Shown here one piece after another: positions 52,074-60,057 of a stretch of 64,000 nucleotides of DNA; the first letter of the stretch is position 1, and the number at the start of each line of letters is the position of its first letter. The position numbers and the translations under genes were made by a program. The notes beneath the pieces are model-generated. The model did not search any database, was not told where the DNA came from, and saw only the letters and a list, made by a program, of their open reading frames with translations. Origin of the DNA: JBCDBD01 sp039184335 (GTDB lineage: Bacteria; Bacteroidota; Bacteroidia; Flavobacteriales; Flavobacteriaceae); the NCBI GenBank assembly GCA_039184335.1, contig JBCDBD010000011.1:11948-75947 (forward strand). Reading direction: 5' to 3'.

Positions 52074-53309
52074 TTATAGCTCATAGATTGCAAGTCCACT
52101 TCTGAGTTTGGGTTCAATATAGGTGCTTTTTGGCGGCATTACCAGATTGGCATCAGCGATTGCTTTTATTTCATTGATGGTAATCGGGGTCAGGCTAAAA
52201 CCGACGGTAAAATTACCGCAATCGATACTATCTTTCATTTTGATCAAATTGTGTTTTCCATATCCGTACGATATTCTTTTGTCGTTCCGAAGATCATGGA
52301 TTCCCAAAATGGGTTCTAAAATGGTCTTATGTAGAATCTGGGTGTCAAGCCTACTTAGTGCATCCGTAAAGTGATATACCTTTTTTCTGAGGTAAAGCGA
52401 ATAAAACTCTCCATCCAAGTACATGCTGAAGTGATGCTTTTTTGAAGGTTTGTAGATGCCGTCGTCCTTTTTTTCGATACGAAAATATTCATCTAGCTGA
52501 ACAAGAAACTCCTTTTTCGAGAGTCCGTTCAGATCCTTTACCATTCTATTGAATTCATAAATTTTGATTTCAGACTCTGGAATCAGATAACTCATGAAAA
52601 AATTATAGGGTTCATTCCCTGTGTGTGCTTCATTTTTTGATTTCAATTTTTCTGCCAAAAGCTTTGACGAAGCACTACGGTGGTGTCCATCGGCTATATA
52701 CAGCACATCAATCCTAGCAAAGGCATTTTGTAATGTTTCAATGTTGTTGGGATTATCGATTTTCCAAAGCCGGTGCCTGATTCTATCGGTAGTCGTGAAA
52801 TCATATTCTGGAGGGCCAGTGACTTCTTTTTCAAAAATTGCCGTGATGGTGTTATCGTCTGGGTAGGTCATCAGCACCGGTTCCGCATTGAAGCCAACGG
52901 TATTTAGATAATCTGCAAACAGTACTTCACGTTTGGCGATGGTCTCTTCATGTTTTTTTATTGTATTGTTTTGGTAATCGACAACACTGGTGGCACAAAA
53001 AAAACCAAGGGTACTAAAATCACCCTTTTTGATTTGATAAAGGTAAAAACAAGGCTGTTCTTCCTTTAGAAAGACCTCGTTTTCCAAGAATTCCAGATAA
53101 CGGTTGTGTACCAATTTAAAACGCTCTTTCCCCGAGGTGCTTTTATTGAACTTAAATCCAGGGTTTATAATGTGCAGAAATGAAAAGGGATTGTATTTTA
53201 ATACCGATGTCAATTCTTCCTCAGAATATTCCTCATATGAACGTGAGGCAACAAAAGCCACTTTGTCTTTTGTGGGCCGTATCGCTTTAAATGGTTGAAC
53301 CACTGCCAT
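52074..53309 (-). CDS. DUF1015 family protein
   Basis: The 411-residue protein matches DUF1015: the N-terminal PFKAIRPTKDKVAFVASRS and SYEEYSEEELTSVLKYNPFS, then YIADGHHRSASSKLLAEKL (the family's D-G-H-H-R motif), and LHKTILEPILGIHD. Some relatives are encoded near serine or phosphonate metabolism genes, and a kinase activity has been reported for one branch; function here is unknown. Neighbours are YggS and a 3-hydroxyacyl-CoA dehydrogenase. Confidence 0.92.
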   Translation of the reverse strand: MAVVQPFKAIRPTKDKVAFVASRSYEEYSEEELTSVLKYNPFSFLHIINPGFKFNKSTSGKERFKLVHNRYLEFLENEVFLKEEQPCFYLYQIKKGDFSTLGFFCATSVVDYQNNTIKKHEETIAKREVLFADYLNTVGFNAEPVLMTYPDDNTITAIFEKEVTGPPEYDFTTTDRIRHRLWKIDNPNNIETLQNAFARIDVLYIADGHHRSASSKLLAEKLKSKNEAHTGNEPYNFFMSYLIPESEIKIYEFNRMVKDLNGLSKKEFLVQLDEYFRIEKKDDGIYKPSKKHHFSMYLDGEFYSLYLRKKVYHFTDALSRLDTQILHKTILEPILGIHDLRNDKRISYGYGKHNLIKMKDSIDCGNFTVGFSLTPITINEIKAIADANLVMPPKSTYIEPKLRSGLAIYEL

Positions 53310-53314
53310 TTGAA

Positions 53315-54202
53315 TTAATTGAATTGAGCGGCAACAATGGTGGCCTTTTTTGATGTGGAATAGTCATAAAAACCTTCACCAGACTTGATTCCCAATTTTT
53401 GGGCCCTGACCATATTGACCAATAGGGGACAAGGGGCATATTTCGGATTTTTAAATCCGTCGTACATGACTTCCAAAATAGATAGGCAGACATCTAGACC
53501 AATAAAATCGGCCAATTGCAAGGGCCCCATGGGGTGGGCCATACCCAATTTCATCACTGTATCTATTTCACTTACCCCAGCCACACCATTATTTAAGGTT
53601 TCAATGGCTTCATTGATCATCGGCATTAAGATACGATTGGCCACAAACCCCGGATAGTCGTTGACTTCGGTAGGCGTTTTGCCAAGTTTGTCAGAAAGCT
53701 CCATAATGGTTTCGGTGACTTCATTAGAGGTATTGTAACCACGAATGATCTCTACCAGTTTCATAAGGGGCACCGGATTCATAAAATGCATTCCGATTAT
53801 CCGGTCGGGCCGATTGGTCACCGCAGCAATCTGTGTAATGGAAATTGATGAGGTATTGGTGGCCAAAATGGTCTTGGGGTTACACAAAGCATCCAGTTTC
53901 CTAAAAATATCAAGCTTTATGCCAAGGTTTTCAGTAGCCGCTTCAATGACCAGATCAGCATTAAAAACCCCATCTTTCAATTGGGTGTAGGTGGCAATAT
54001 TGGCCAAGGTCTGCTCTTTGGTTAATTCGGTAATGGAATCTTTGGCCAACATCCGATCCAGATTTTTGGCAATGGTCATTACCCCTCGTTCCAACGATTC
54101 ATTAGAAATGTCGATGAGGCGAACATTACATCCATTTTGCGCAAAGACATGGGCGATTCCGTTGCCCATGGTCCCAGCACCGATTACAGCAATATGCTTC
54201 AT
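53315..54202 (-). CDS. 3-hydroxybutyryl-CoA (3-hydroxyacyl-CoA) dehydrogenase
   Basis: The 295-residue NAD(P)-dependent enzyme has IAVIGAGTMGNGIAHVFAQN at the N-terminus, VIEAATENLGIKLDIF, ATNTSSISITQIAA and GMHFMNPVPLMKLVEII (active-site His). NDYPGFVANRILMPMINEAI and GMAHPMGPLQLADFIGLDV follow. It oxidises 3-hydroxyacyl-CoA in fatty acid or butyrate metabolism. It starts 22 bases after the oxidoreductase gene's stop. Confidence 0.95.
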   Translation of the reverse strand: MKHIAVIGAGTMGNGIAHVFAQNGCNVRLIDISNESLERGVMTIAKNLDRMLAKDSITELTKEQTLANIATYTQLKDGVFNADLVIEAATENLGIKLDIFRKLDALCNPKTILATNTSSISITQIAAVTNRPDRIIGMHFMNPVPLMKLVEIIRGYNTSNEVTETIMELSDKLGKTPTEVNDYPGFVANRILMPMINEAIETLNNGVAGVSEIDTVMKLGMAHPMGPLQLADFIGLDVCLSILEVMYDGFKNPKYAPCPLLVNMVRAQKLGIKSGEGFYDYSTSKKATIVAAQFN

Positions 54203-54224
54203 ATGGTTATTATTTATAGGCCGG

Positions 54225-55193
54225 TTACTGATTTTTGAATGATCTTATGACCGCAAGTGCGACTTTTAAGGCGTCTGCTCCCTGCCTTAGGCTTACAATG
54301 GGTACCGTATCATTAAAGATAGCATCCGCAAACGTCTCCAATTCATCTAAAATAGCATTGTTGGTACGTATTTCAGGATTTTCAAAATAAATCTGCTTCT
54401 TTTCCCCTTCGGCATTTTGAAGCACCATATCAAAATCACCGGGTTGTTCAGGTGCATCCTTCATTTTTACGACCTCTACTTTCTTTTCCAGAAAATCTAC
54501 CGAGATGTAGGCATCTTTCTGAAAGAAACGTGATTTGCGCATGTTTTTCAATGAGATACGGCTGGCCGTCAAATTGGCAACACAGCCGTTCTCAAATTCG
54601 ATACGTGCATTGGCAATATCAGGGGATTGGCTAATCACGGCAACCCCGCTGGCACTGATGTTCTTTACAGGTGAGTTTACAACACTTAAGATGATATCAA
54701 TGTCATGGATCATCAGGTCGAGGACTACGGGGACATCGGTTCCTCTTGGGTTGAATTCGGCCAAGCGGTGGGTTTCTATGAACATTGGCCTAACAATAGT
54801 GTCCTTAACCGCCAAAAAGGCCGGGTTGAAGCGTTCCACATGGCCTACTTGGCCTTTTACACCATATTGCTGTTCTAATTCGAGCAGGTTCTGGGCTTCA
54901 TCTATGGTATTGGTAATGGGTTTTTCGATAAATACATGTCGCTCTTTTTCAATGGCCTTTTTGGCGCAGTTGTAATGTGAAAGTGTTGGGGTAACAATGT
55001 CGACAACGTCAACTTCATCAATCAAGGTATTGATATTTTCAAAGTAACGGTACCCGAATTCTTCAGCTACTTTTTTCGAATTTATTTCATCGGGATCGTG
55101 AAAACCGATCAATTCGTATTTTGAAGATTCATTTAAAAGGCGAAGATGGATTTTTCCTAAATGTCCGGCTCCAAGGACACCAACTTTCAACAT
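54225..55193 (-). CDS. Gfo/Idh/MocA family NAD(P)-dependent oxidoreductase
   Basis: From ATG 55193 (MLKVGVLGAGHLGKIHLRLL) the protein has 322 residues; an extension to 55265 precedes the nucleotide-binding fold without purpose. It shows the Rossmann GAGHLG, DIVTPTLSHYNCAKKAIEK, HVFIEKPITNTIDEA (E-K-P motif) and GHVERFNPAFLAV. The C-terminal half is a beta-sheet substrate domain. The sugar or inositol-type substrate is unknown. Confidence 0.93.
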   Translation of the reverse strand: MLKVGVLGAGHLGKIHLRLLNESSKYELIGFHDPDEINSKKVAEEFGYRYFENINTLIDEVDVVDIVTPTLSHYNCAKKAIEKERHVFIEKPITNTIDEAQNLLELEQQYGVKGQVGHVERFNPAFLAVKDTIVRPMFIETHRLAEFNPRGTDVPVVLDLMIHDIDIILSVVNSPVKNISASGVAVISQSPDIANARIEFENGCVANLTASRISLKNMRKSRFFQKDAYISVDFLEKKVEVVKMKDAPEQPGDFDMVLQNAEGEKKQIYFENPEIRTNNAILDELETFADAIFNDTVPIVSLRQGADALKVALAVIRSFKNQ

Positions 55194-55306
55194 AAAACTG
55201 TTTTTGTCAAAAATAAGGATATGGGGGCAGTCTTCCATAAAAATATGAAAGCAAGTGATGTACAAATTTTATGGGAACTCTTTAAATTCGTGTTCCAAAC
55301 CAAAAA

Positions 55307-55948
55307 ATGAAAGATACACTCAAACATAAGGGTATGCGAAATAAGTTGGCCGATTTGGTGGCATCAAAAGGAATAAGTGATACCAAGGTCATTGATGCGA
55401 TACGTACCGTGCCCCGGCATTTGTTTTTAGACAGTGGGTTTGAAGATCATGCCTATCAAGACAAAGCTTTTCCCATAGGTGCTGACCAGACCATTTCACA
55501 ACCCTATACCGTTGCTTTTCAAACCGAGCTTTTGAACCTACCGCCCAATGGCAAAATTCTGGAAATAGGCACGGGCAGTGGCTATCAAACTGCTGTGCTG
55601 CTACATTTGAAGGCTAAAGTCTATACTGTAGAACGGCAACAAGAACTTTTTAAAAAGACAAAGTTGTTTTTTGAAAAAATGCACTATCGCCCAAAAAAAA
55701 TAGTCTTTGGTGATGGATATAAAGGATTGCCTAAAGAGGCTCCTTTTGATGGTATTATCGTCACTGCCGGGGCGCCAGAGGTGCCTAAACCATTGCTATC
55801 CCAACTTAAAATAGGGGGTAGGTTGGTCATACCTGTCGGTATTGATGTACAGGTCATGATGCTTTTTGAACGCAAATCGGAAAAGAAGTTTGTGAAAAAG
55901 GAAATGGGAACGTTTCGTTTCGTACCCTTGCTCGAGGACAGAAATTAG
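55307..55948 (+). CDS. pcm: Protein-L-isoaspartate O-methyltransferase
   Basis: The 213-residue enzyme repairs isoaspartyl residues in aged proteins. It has VPRHLFLDSGFEDHAYQDKA, the QTISQPYTVAFQTELL motif, the SAM site ILEIGTGSGYQTAVLLHL and FDGIIVTAGAPEVPKPLLSQ. It lies divergent from the oxidoreductase gene and convergent with smpB, separated by 4 bases. Confidence 0.96.
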   Translation: MKDTLKHKGMRNKLADLVASKGISDTKVIDAIRTVPRHLFLDSGFEDHAYQDKAFPIGADQTISQPYTVAFQTELLNLPPNGKILEIGTGSGYQTAVLLHLKAKVYTVERQQELFKKTKLFFEKMHYRPKKIVFGDGYKGLPKEAPFDGIIVTAGAPEVPKPLLSQLKIGGRLVIPVGIDVQVMMLFERKSEKKFVKKEMGTFRFVPLLEDRN

Positions 55949-55952
55949 CGAG

Positions 55953-56414
55953 CTACTCGTTGAAGCTATTTTTGATCCTGGCCAGGTTTCGTTTGTTATC
56001 GCGGTCTTTTATCGTTTCACGTTTGTCATACATTTTTTTTCCTTTAGCAAGGCCAATATTGATTTTGGCAAACCCTCTTTCATTAATGAACAGATTGAGC
56101 GGAATTATGGTGAGACCTGAAACGGCAACTTCTTTCCTTAGTTTTTTGAGTTCCCTTTTATGCAACAATAATTTACGTTCTGCCTTTGGTCGATGGTTGT
56201 AATGGTTGCCATGGCTGTATTCATCGATTTGCATGTTGACGACGAATAGCTCCCCTTTTTCATTAAACTCGCAGAAGCTCTGTGACAAGTTGGCCTTACC
56301 CAATCGTATGGATTTGATTTCAGTACCTGCCAACACAATTCCGGCCATATAGGTATCCAATATTTCATAATCGAACCTGGCTCTTTTATTTTTTATGTTG
56401 ATATTGGATTGCAT
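55953..56414 (-). CDS. smpB: SsrA-binding protein
   Basis: SmpB brings tmRNA to stalled ribosomes. From ATG 56414 (MQSNINIKNKRARFDYEI) the protein has 153 residues; an upstream TTG lies inside the promoter. It shows YMAGIVLAGTEIKSIRLGKA, FVVNMQIDEYSHGNHYNHRP, RKLLLHKRELKKL and a basic C-terminal tail starting KKMYDKRETIKDRD. Complete and standard length. Confidence 0.97.
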   Translation of the reverse strand: MQSNINIKNKRARFDYEILDTYMAGIVLAGTEIKSIRLGKANLSQSFCEFNEKGELFVVNMQIDEYSHGNHYNHRPKAERKLLLHKRELKKLRKEVAVSGLTIIPLNLFINERGFAKINIGLAKGKKMYDKRETIKDRDNKRNLARIKNSFNE

Positions 56415-56420
56415 TGCAGG

Positions 56421-56428
56421 CAAAAATA
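56421..56428 (-). promoter_or_regulatory. -7 promoter element adjoining smpB start
   Basis: The minus strand reads TATTTTTG (TAnnTTTG) and ends 6 bases before ATG 56414. It leaves almost no leader, like dapF and ribD in this window. Confidence 0.45.
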
Positions 56429-56447
56429 GGAACTCTTCGTCTAGAAA

Positions 56448-56477
56448 TTTGTAATGTTGTAGGTCATTTTATATTTG
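56448..56477 (+). promoter_or_regulatory. Bacteroidota promoter of the DUF6503 lipoprotein gene
   Basis: TTTG (56448-56451) and TATATTTG (56470-56477) are separated by 18 bases, close to the consensus spacing. The ATG at 56496 lies 18 bases after the -7 element. Confidence 0.6.
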
Positions 56478-56495
56478 AAGGGTAAAATCTAAACG

Positions 56496-57242
56496 ATGAT
56501 ACGAACGGTTCTTTGGGTTTTGTTGTTTTCGGTCAGCGCTTGCAAGCTGTCAAAAAGTGGATACTTGACAGCACAAGAGGTCATTGATGCGTCTATAGCA
56601 GCAAGTGGGGGGGCACTTTATAAAAATCATGAAACCTCCTTCTTTTTCAGAGATCGAAGATATATCTCAACCATCAAGAATGGCAAAAAAATACTGAAAA
56701 GGGTCACTTTTTCTGACACCTTAAAGATTACTGATGTCAAGACAGGAGATGGCTTTGAACGCTTTTTCAATGACACCCTCATGGTATTGCCAGATTCTGT
56801 TTCGACCAGGTATGCAAATTCGGTCAATTCGGTACACTATTTTGCACGGTTGCCCTATGGCTTGAACGATTTCGCTGTCAACAAAGAGCTAATAGGAGAG
56901 GTCGACCTGGACGGTAAAAAATATTATAAGGTAAAAATTACTTTTGATCAAGAGGGTGGAGGAGCGGATTTTGACGATGTTTACCTCTATTGGATCAATA
57001 AAGAAACATTCAAGCCCGACTTTTTGGCCTATGAATTTCATGTTGACGGTGGGGGATTCCGTTTTCGAAAGGCATATAACGAACGTTTTGTGAGCGGTAT
57101 ACGGTTCGTCGACTACGAAAATTACAAACCCAGAGAAAGGTTCGCTAACCTTATGCGCATCGATAGCCTTTTTGAAGCAGGTGGTCTGGAGCTCTTGTCA
57201 AAAATTGAATTGAGCGTTATAAAGGTCACTAAGATTGATTAG
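56496..57242 (+). CDS. DUF6503 family lipoprotein
   Basis: The 248-residue protein has a lipoprotein signal (VSACKLSK, lipidated Cys16). It continues with a beta-rich body containing VIDASIAASGGALYKNHETS, FFFRDRRYISTIKNGKKI, HYFARLPYGLNDFAVNKELI and DDVYLYWINKETFKPDFLAY. The pattern fits the DUF6503 family of Bacteroidota outer-envelope lipoproteins (possibly related to LolA-like folds); function unknown. Its 3' end overlaps that of the convergent phosphatase gene by 4 bases. Confidence 0.72.
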   Translation: MIRTVLWVLLFSVSACKLSKSGYLTAQEVIDASIAASGGALYKNHETSFFFRDRRYISTIKNGKKILKRVTFSDTLKITDVKTGDGFERFFNDTLMVLPDSVSTRYANSVNSVHYFARLPYGLNDFAVNKELIGEVDLDGKKYYKVKITFDQEGGGADFDDVYLYWINKETFKPDFLAYEFHVDGGGFRFRKAYNERFVSGIRFVDYENYKPRERFANLMRIDSLFEAGGLELLSKIELSVIKVTKID

Positions 57243-57796
57243 TCCATATTCAAATGAAAGTCCGTCGTTTTGCCATCAGTGATCCTGACGATAAAAAGAC
57301 TACCGTTGTCGTCATCTTCCATTTGGTCATATTTATCGATACCCAATAATTTATTGACCAGTTCAGGTGTGGTATTGCTGTGCCCAACAACGAGCACGTT
57401 CAGTCCTTCATTTTGTGTCTTGAATTCTTCAATGTCAAGGCTATTGGGGTCGTAATACTTCACATCGATATCTTTCTTTACCGATGTGGGGGCGGCGGTC
57501 ATTGTGGTACGTTCATAATTGGTGGAGTAAATTACATCGATGGGCACGGGGTCTAGTATTTCTGCCCACTTCATGGCCCTGCCCAAACCATCTTGATTAA
57601 GTTCAGGGTCTAGATTTTCTGGATTTGAACGGTCTTTTTCAGAATGCCGTATCAAATAGAATGTTGATACGATGGGATTCGTGTTGGTTTTCAGATCTTG
57701 TTTTAGATCATTGCAGCCCAATCCTAAAAAAAACAGCAAAAAAACAAATGGCGATTGGAATATATTCGGTAGCTTTAATTTTATAAATTCCTCCAT
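57239..57796 (-). CDS. Histidine phosphatase (phosphoglycerate mutase/SixA-like), probably lipid-anchored
   Basis: The 185-residue protein has a hydrophobic N-terminal segment ending FFLGLGC (possible lipoprotein Cys28, weak lipobox). It then has the histidine phosphatase signature FYLIRHSEKD with nucleophile His51. VIYSTNYERTTMTAAP and LVVGHSNTTPELV supply the second conserved Arg and His. Substrate unknown. It is convergent with the DUF6503 gene and divergent from the PorP/SprF gene. Confidence 0.85.
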   Translation of the reverse strand: MEEFIKLKLPNIFQSPFVFLLFFLGLGCNDLKQDLKTNTNPIVSTFYLIRHSEKDRSNPENLDPELNQDGLGRAMKWAEILDPVPIDVIYSTNYERTTMTAAPTSVKKDIDVKYYDPNSLDIEEFKTQNEGLNVLVVGHSNTTPELVNKLLGIDKYDQMEDDDNGSLFIVRITDGKTTDFHLNMD

Positions 57797-57846
57797 TTTT
57801 TACCTATAATTTAGCTAAAAGTAGCATTAAATTTTCATTTGCAGCT

Positions 57847-59340
57847 ATGAAGTGCGCTTTGTTGATTGTTGTAGTGATACTTGCTTCCCTCTATGGAAAG
57901 GCACAAGAGGCAGAACTTCCAACAGATTTTCGCCAGCATAATCTTACCCAGTTCAATGCGAGTTTGTGGAACCCAACCTTCGCATTGGATTGGAACATAC
58001 CAAAGTCCCTTGCAGTATGGTCACGCTGGCAGTGGCAGACCATTGATGGTGACCCAACAACAATTTTTGTAAACTACACAGGGCACATTGCCCCGACATC
58101 TGTTTTTGGTATTGGCTTTTTACAGCATAATACAGGTTTTTTTTTAAACACAGGCGGTATATTGAACTACAGCCATACGTTTACCTTAGGTGCCGATACA
58201 GAGTTCGCTATAGGTACCAATGTCCCTATTTTTCAGCAAGAATTGGCCGATGACCGATTTATACCCGATAATGATATTGATTTATCAGAATTACAGTCTA
58301 CGGATGATTTGATCATGCAGGTCACGGCTGGAGCTAGATTGATGGTCCGCACATTTTCATTGGCTTTGGCACTTGAAAATACACTGGATGTCAATCTGTC
58401 AGAAAGTAATCGAGAGAGTACAGACCCCATATTCTCAGCAATTTTGAGTAATGATTTTCCGGTGCATGTCATAGGTCTGGAAAATAGTTTTTTGAGGCCG
58501 TTGGTATTTGTACGTTCCATTCCTGATGCAGACACCCAACTAGGGGTCAATCTGCTTTTTTCGACACCTTTGTTTTGGGTGCAAGGGGGGTATAACGATT
58601 TTTATGGGATTTCAGGTGGAATTGGAACCACCTTATTTAAAAAAATCATGTTGGGTGGATTGCTTGAATTTGCGACTGATAATGCACTGGGTGACCCTGA
58701 CCCAACCATTGAGATAGTGGCAGCTTACCAATTCGGCAAGGCCGGTAGTAGAAAAAAAGGGATTGGCCTTAATATGGAAAAAGATAGTACCATTACTTTA
58801 GAAAGTATTGAAAAAGAGGAAAATGAAAAGTTTTTGGCCGAACAAGAAGCAGTGAAAAAGCGGATGGAAGAAGAGAAGAGATTGACCAAAGAGCGTCAAA
58901 GGCGACAAGATTCCATTGAACAAGCCATGGTTTTACAGAAAAGACGACAAAGAATGGTAGATTCCATAAATCAGGCGGAAGCCGCCAAGGAATTGGTATT
59001 TAAGAAGGCAAGACAGGATAGCATTGCTAAGATTCAGCTGAAAGCGGTTGACATACAACCCGGTGAGAAGTATGAAGAAGTGGTCCATGTCGATGGACTT
59101 CAGCCTGGCTTCTATTTGATTGCCAATGTATTTGGCACCAAAAAATATTATGAGAACTTTATGCAGACCCTTCACACTATGGGGCTTGATCCGAAATCGT
59201 TCTATAGGAGCCTAAATGGATACAACTATGTCTATTTAGAGCGATATGATTCGATAGATGAAGCCCGAAAGGCGAGGGACAGTCAGTTTGAAGGACGATA
59301 CCCAGACAAAACCTGGATTTTTAGGGTCAGGGGAAATTGA
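57847..59340 (+). CDS. PorP/SprF-family membrane protein with coiled-coil and SPOR-like C-terminal extension
   Basis: The 497-residue protein has a signal peptide (about 1-19). The PorP/SprF beta-barrel-type domain spans about 25-300 (LPTDFRQHNLTQFNASLWNP, FVNYTGHIAPTSVFGIGFLQ, YNDFYGISGGIGTTLFKKIM). A charged helical stretch of about 90 residues rich in Glu, Lys, Arg follows (about 310-400). The C-terminal 80 residues (GFYLIANVFGTKKYYENFMQ) resemble a peptidoglycan-binding SPOR domain. PorP/SprF proteins belong to type IX secretion and gliding machinery. The usual length is about 310, so the tail is an extension. Confidence 0.85.
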   Translation: MKCALLIVVVILASLYGKAQEAELPTDFRQHNLTQFNASLWNPTFALDWNIPKSLAVWSRWQWQTIDGDPTTIFVNYTGHIAPTSVFGIGFLQHNTGFFLNTGGILNYSHTFTLGADTEFAIGTNVPIFQQELADDRFIPDNDIDLSELQSTDDLIMQVTAGARLMVRTFSLALALENTLDVNLSESNRESTDPIFSAILSNDFPVHVIGLENSFLRPLVFVRSIPDADTQLGVNLLFSTPLFWVQGGYNDFYGISGGIGTTLFKKIMLGGLLEFATDNALGDPDPTIEIVAAYQFGKAGSRKKGIGLNMEKDSTITLESIEKEENEKFLAEQEAVKKRMEEEKRLTKERQRRQDSIEQAMVLQKRRQRMVDSINQAEAAKELVFKKARQDSIAKIQLKAVDIQPGEKYEEVVHVDGLQPGFYLIANVFGTKKYYENFMQTLHTMGLDPKSFYRSLNGYNYVYLERYDSIDEARKARDSQFEGRYPDKTWIFRVRGN

Positions 59341-59344
59341 AAGG

Positions 59345-59941
59345 CTATTTTTTGATTTCTTTTTTGACCAATTGTTCGAGATAAGCCACCGTATTGACCA
59401 GATATTTTCGGTCTCTGGTCATGGTGGCCATCGCTACGGCACCTTGCAACATGGTATACAGCTGCTTGGCAAATTGCAGTGGGGTCACTGGTACATGGAG
59501 TTCCCCGTTGACGGTTCCATTTTCGATGACCAAGGCAATCTTACCTTCAATCTCCTTGACGGTTTCTTTGACCGCAGCGGCCAAAAGCCTATTGTTATTC
59601 TGGGCATCAACCCCCACATTTAGAATTGGGCACCCGCCAAAGGGCATGGTGAACACATCGTATTGACGGTAGAAATGGATCAACGAAAAAATTCTGTCGG
59701 TCGCTGTTCCTGCTATCCCCAATTTTTCATCAATGATGTTGAGCAAATGGTTCTTATTATATTCAAAGGCTGATAAGGCCAAAGCTTCCTTGTTTTCGAA
59801 GTTTCCATAGATGGCTCCCTTAGTGAGCCCAGTAGCCTCGGTCAAATCGCTTAGACTGGTCCCCACATAGCCAAACTTGTTGAAGATAGGGGCGACCGTT
59901 TCAATGATATAGGCTGTGGTTCGTTCGGCTTTTGTGGTCAT
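59345..59941 (-). CDS. TetR/AcrR family transcriptional regulator
   Basis: The 198-residue regulator has an N-terminal HTH (about 7-52, YIIETVAPIFNKFGYVGTSL, SDLTEATGLTKGAIYGNFEN) and a C-terminal ligand-binding domain with PFGGCPILNVGVDAQNN, resembling the AcrR/TetR_C_11-type group. It probably represses itself through the palindrome at 59983-60000. No transporter or enzyme target is adjacent: the neighbours are PorP/SprF (convergent, 4 bases) and clpB. Confidence 0.93.
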   Translation of the reverse strand: MTTKAERTTAYIIETVAPIFNKFGYVGTSLSDLTEATGLTKGAIYGNFENKEALALSAFEYNKNHLLNIIDEKLGIAGTATDRIFSLIHFYRQYDVFTMPFGGCPILNVGVDAQNNNRLLAAAVKETVKEIEGKIALVIENGTVNGELHVPVTPLQFAKQLYTMLQGAVAMATMTRDRKYLVNTVAYLEQLVKKEIKK

Positions 59942-59982
59942 ATCTATCCAATCTTATTGCTACTGCTAAGATATAAAAATTC

Positions 59983-60000
59983 ATATACTGTATGGTATAT
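59983..60000. promoter_or_regulatory. Likely TetR-type operator
   Basis: ATATACTGTATGGTATAT is an inverted repeat (ATATAC/GTATAT around a 6-base centre) 42 bases upstream of the regulator start. The size and the CTGTATGG centre are typical of TetR-family operators; autoregulation is inferred. Confidence 0.5.
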
Positions 60001-60009
60001 TAAACCAAA

Positions 60010-60037
60010 AGACCTTAACCCACAGGGGTTAAGGTCT
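60010..60037 (-). terminator. Intrinsic terminator of clpB
   Basis: A 12-bp perfect stem (60010-60021 with 60026-60037, 4-base loop) is followed on the minus strand by TTTTGG. It lies 20 bases past the clpB stop. Confidence 0.85.
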
Positions 60038-60057
60038 CATTGTAATGCCAGATAAGG

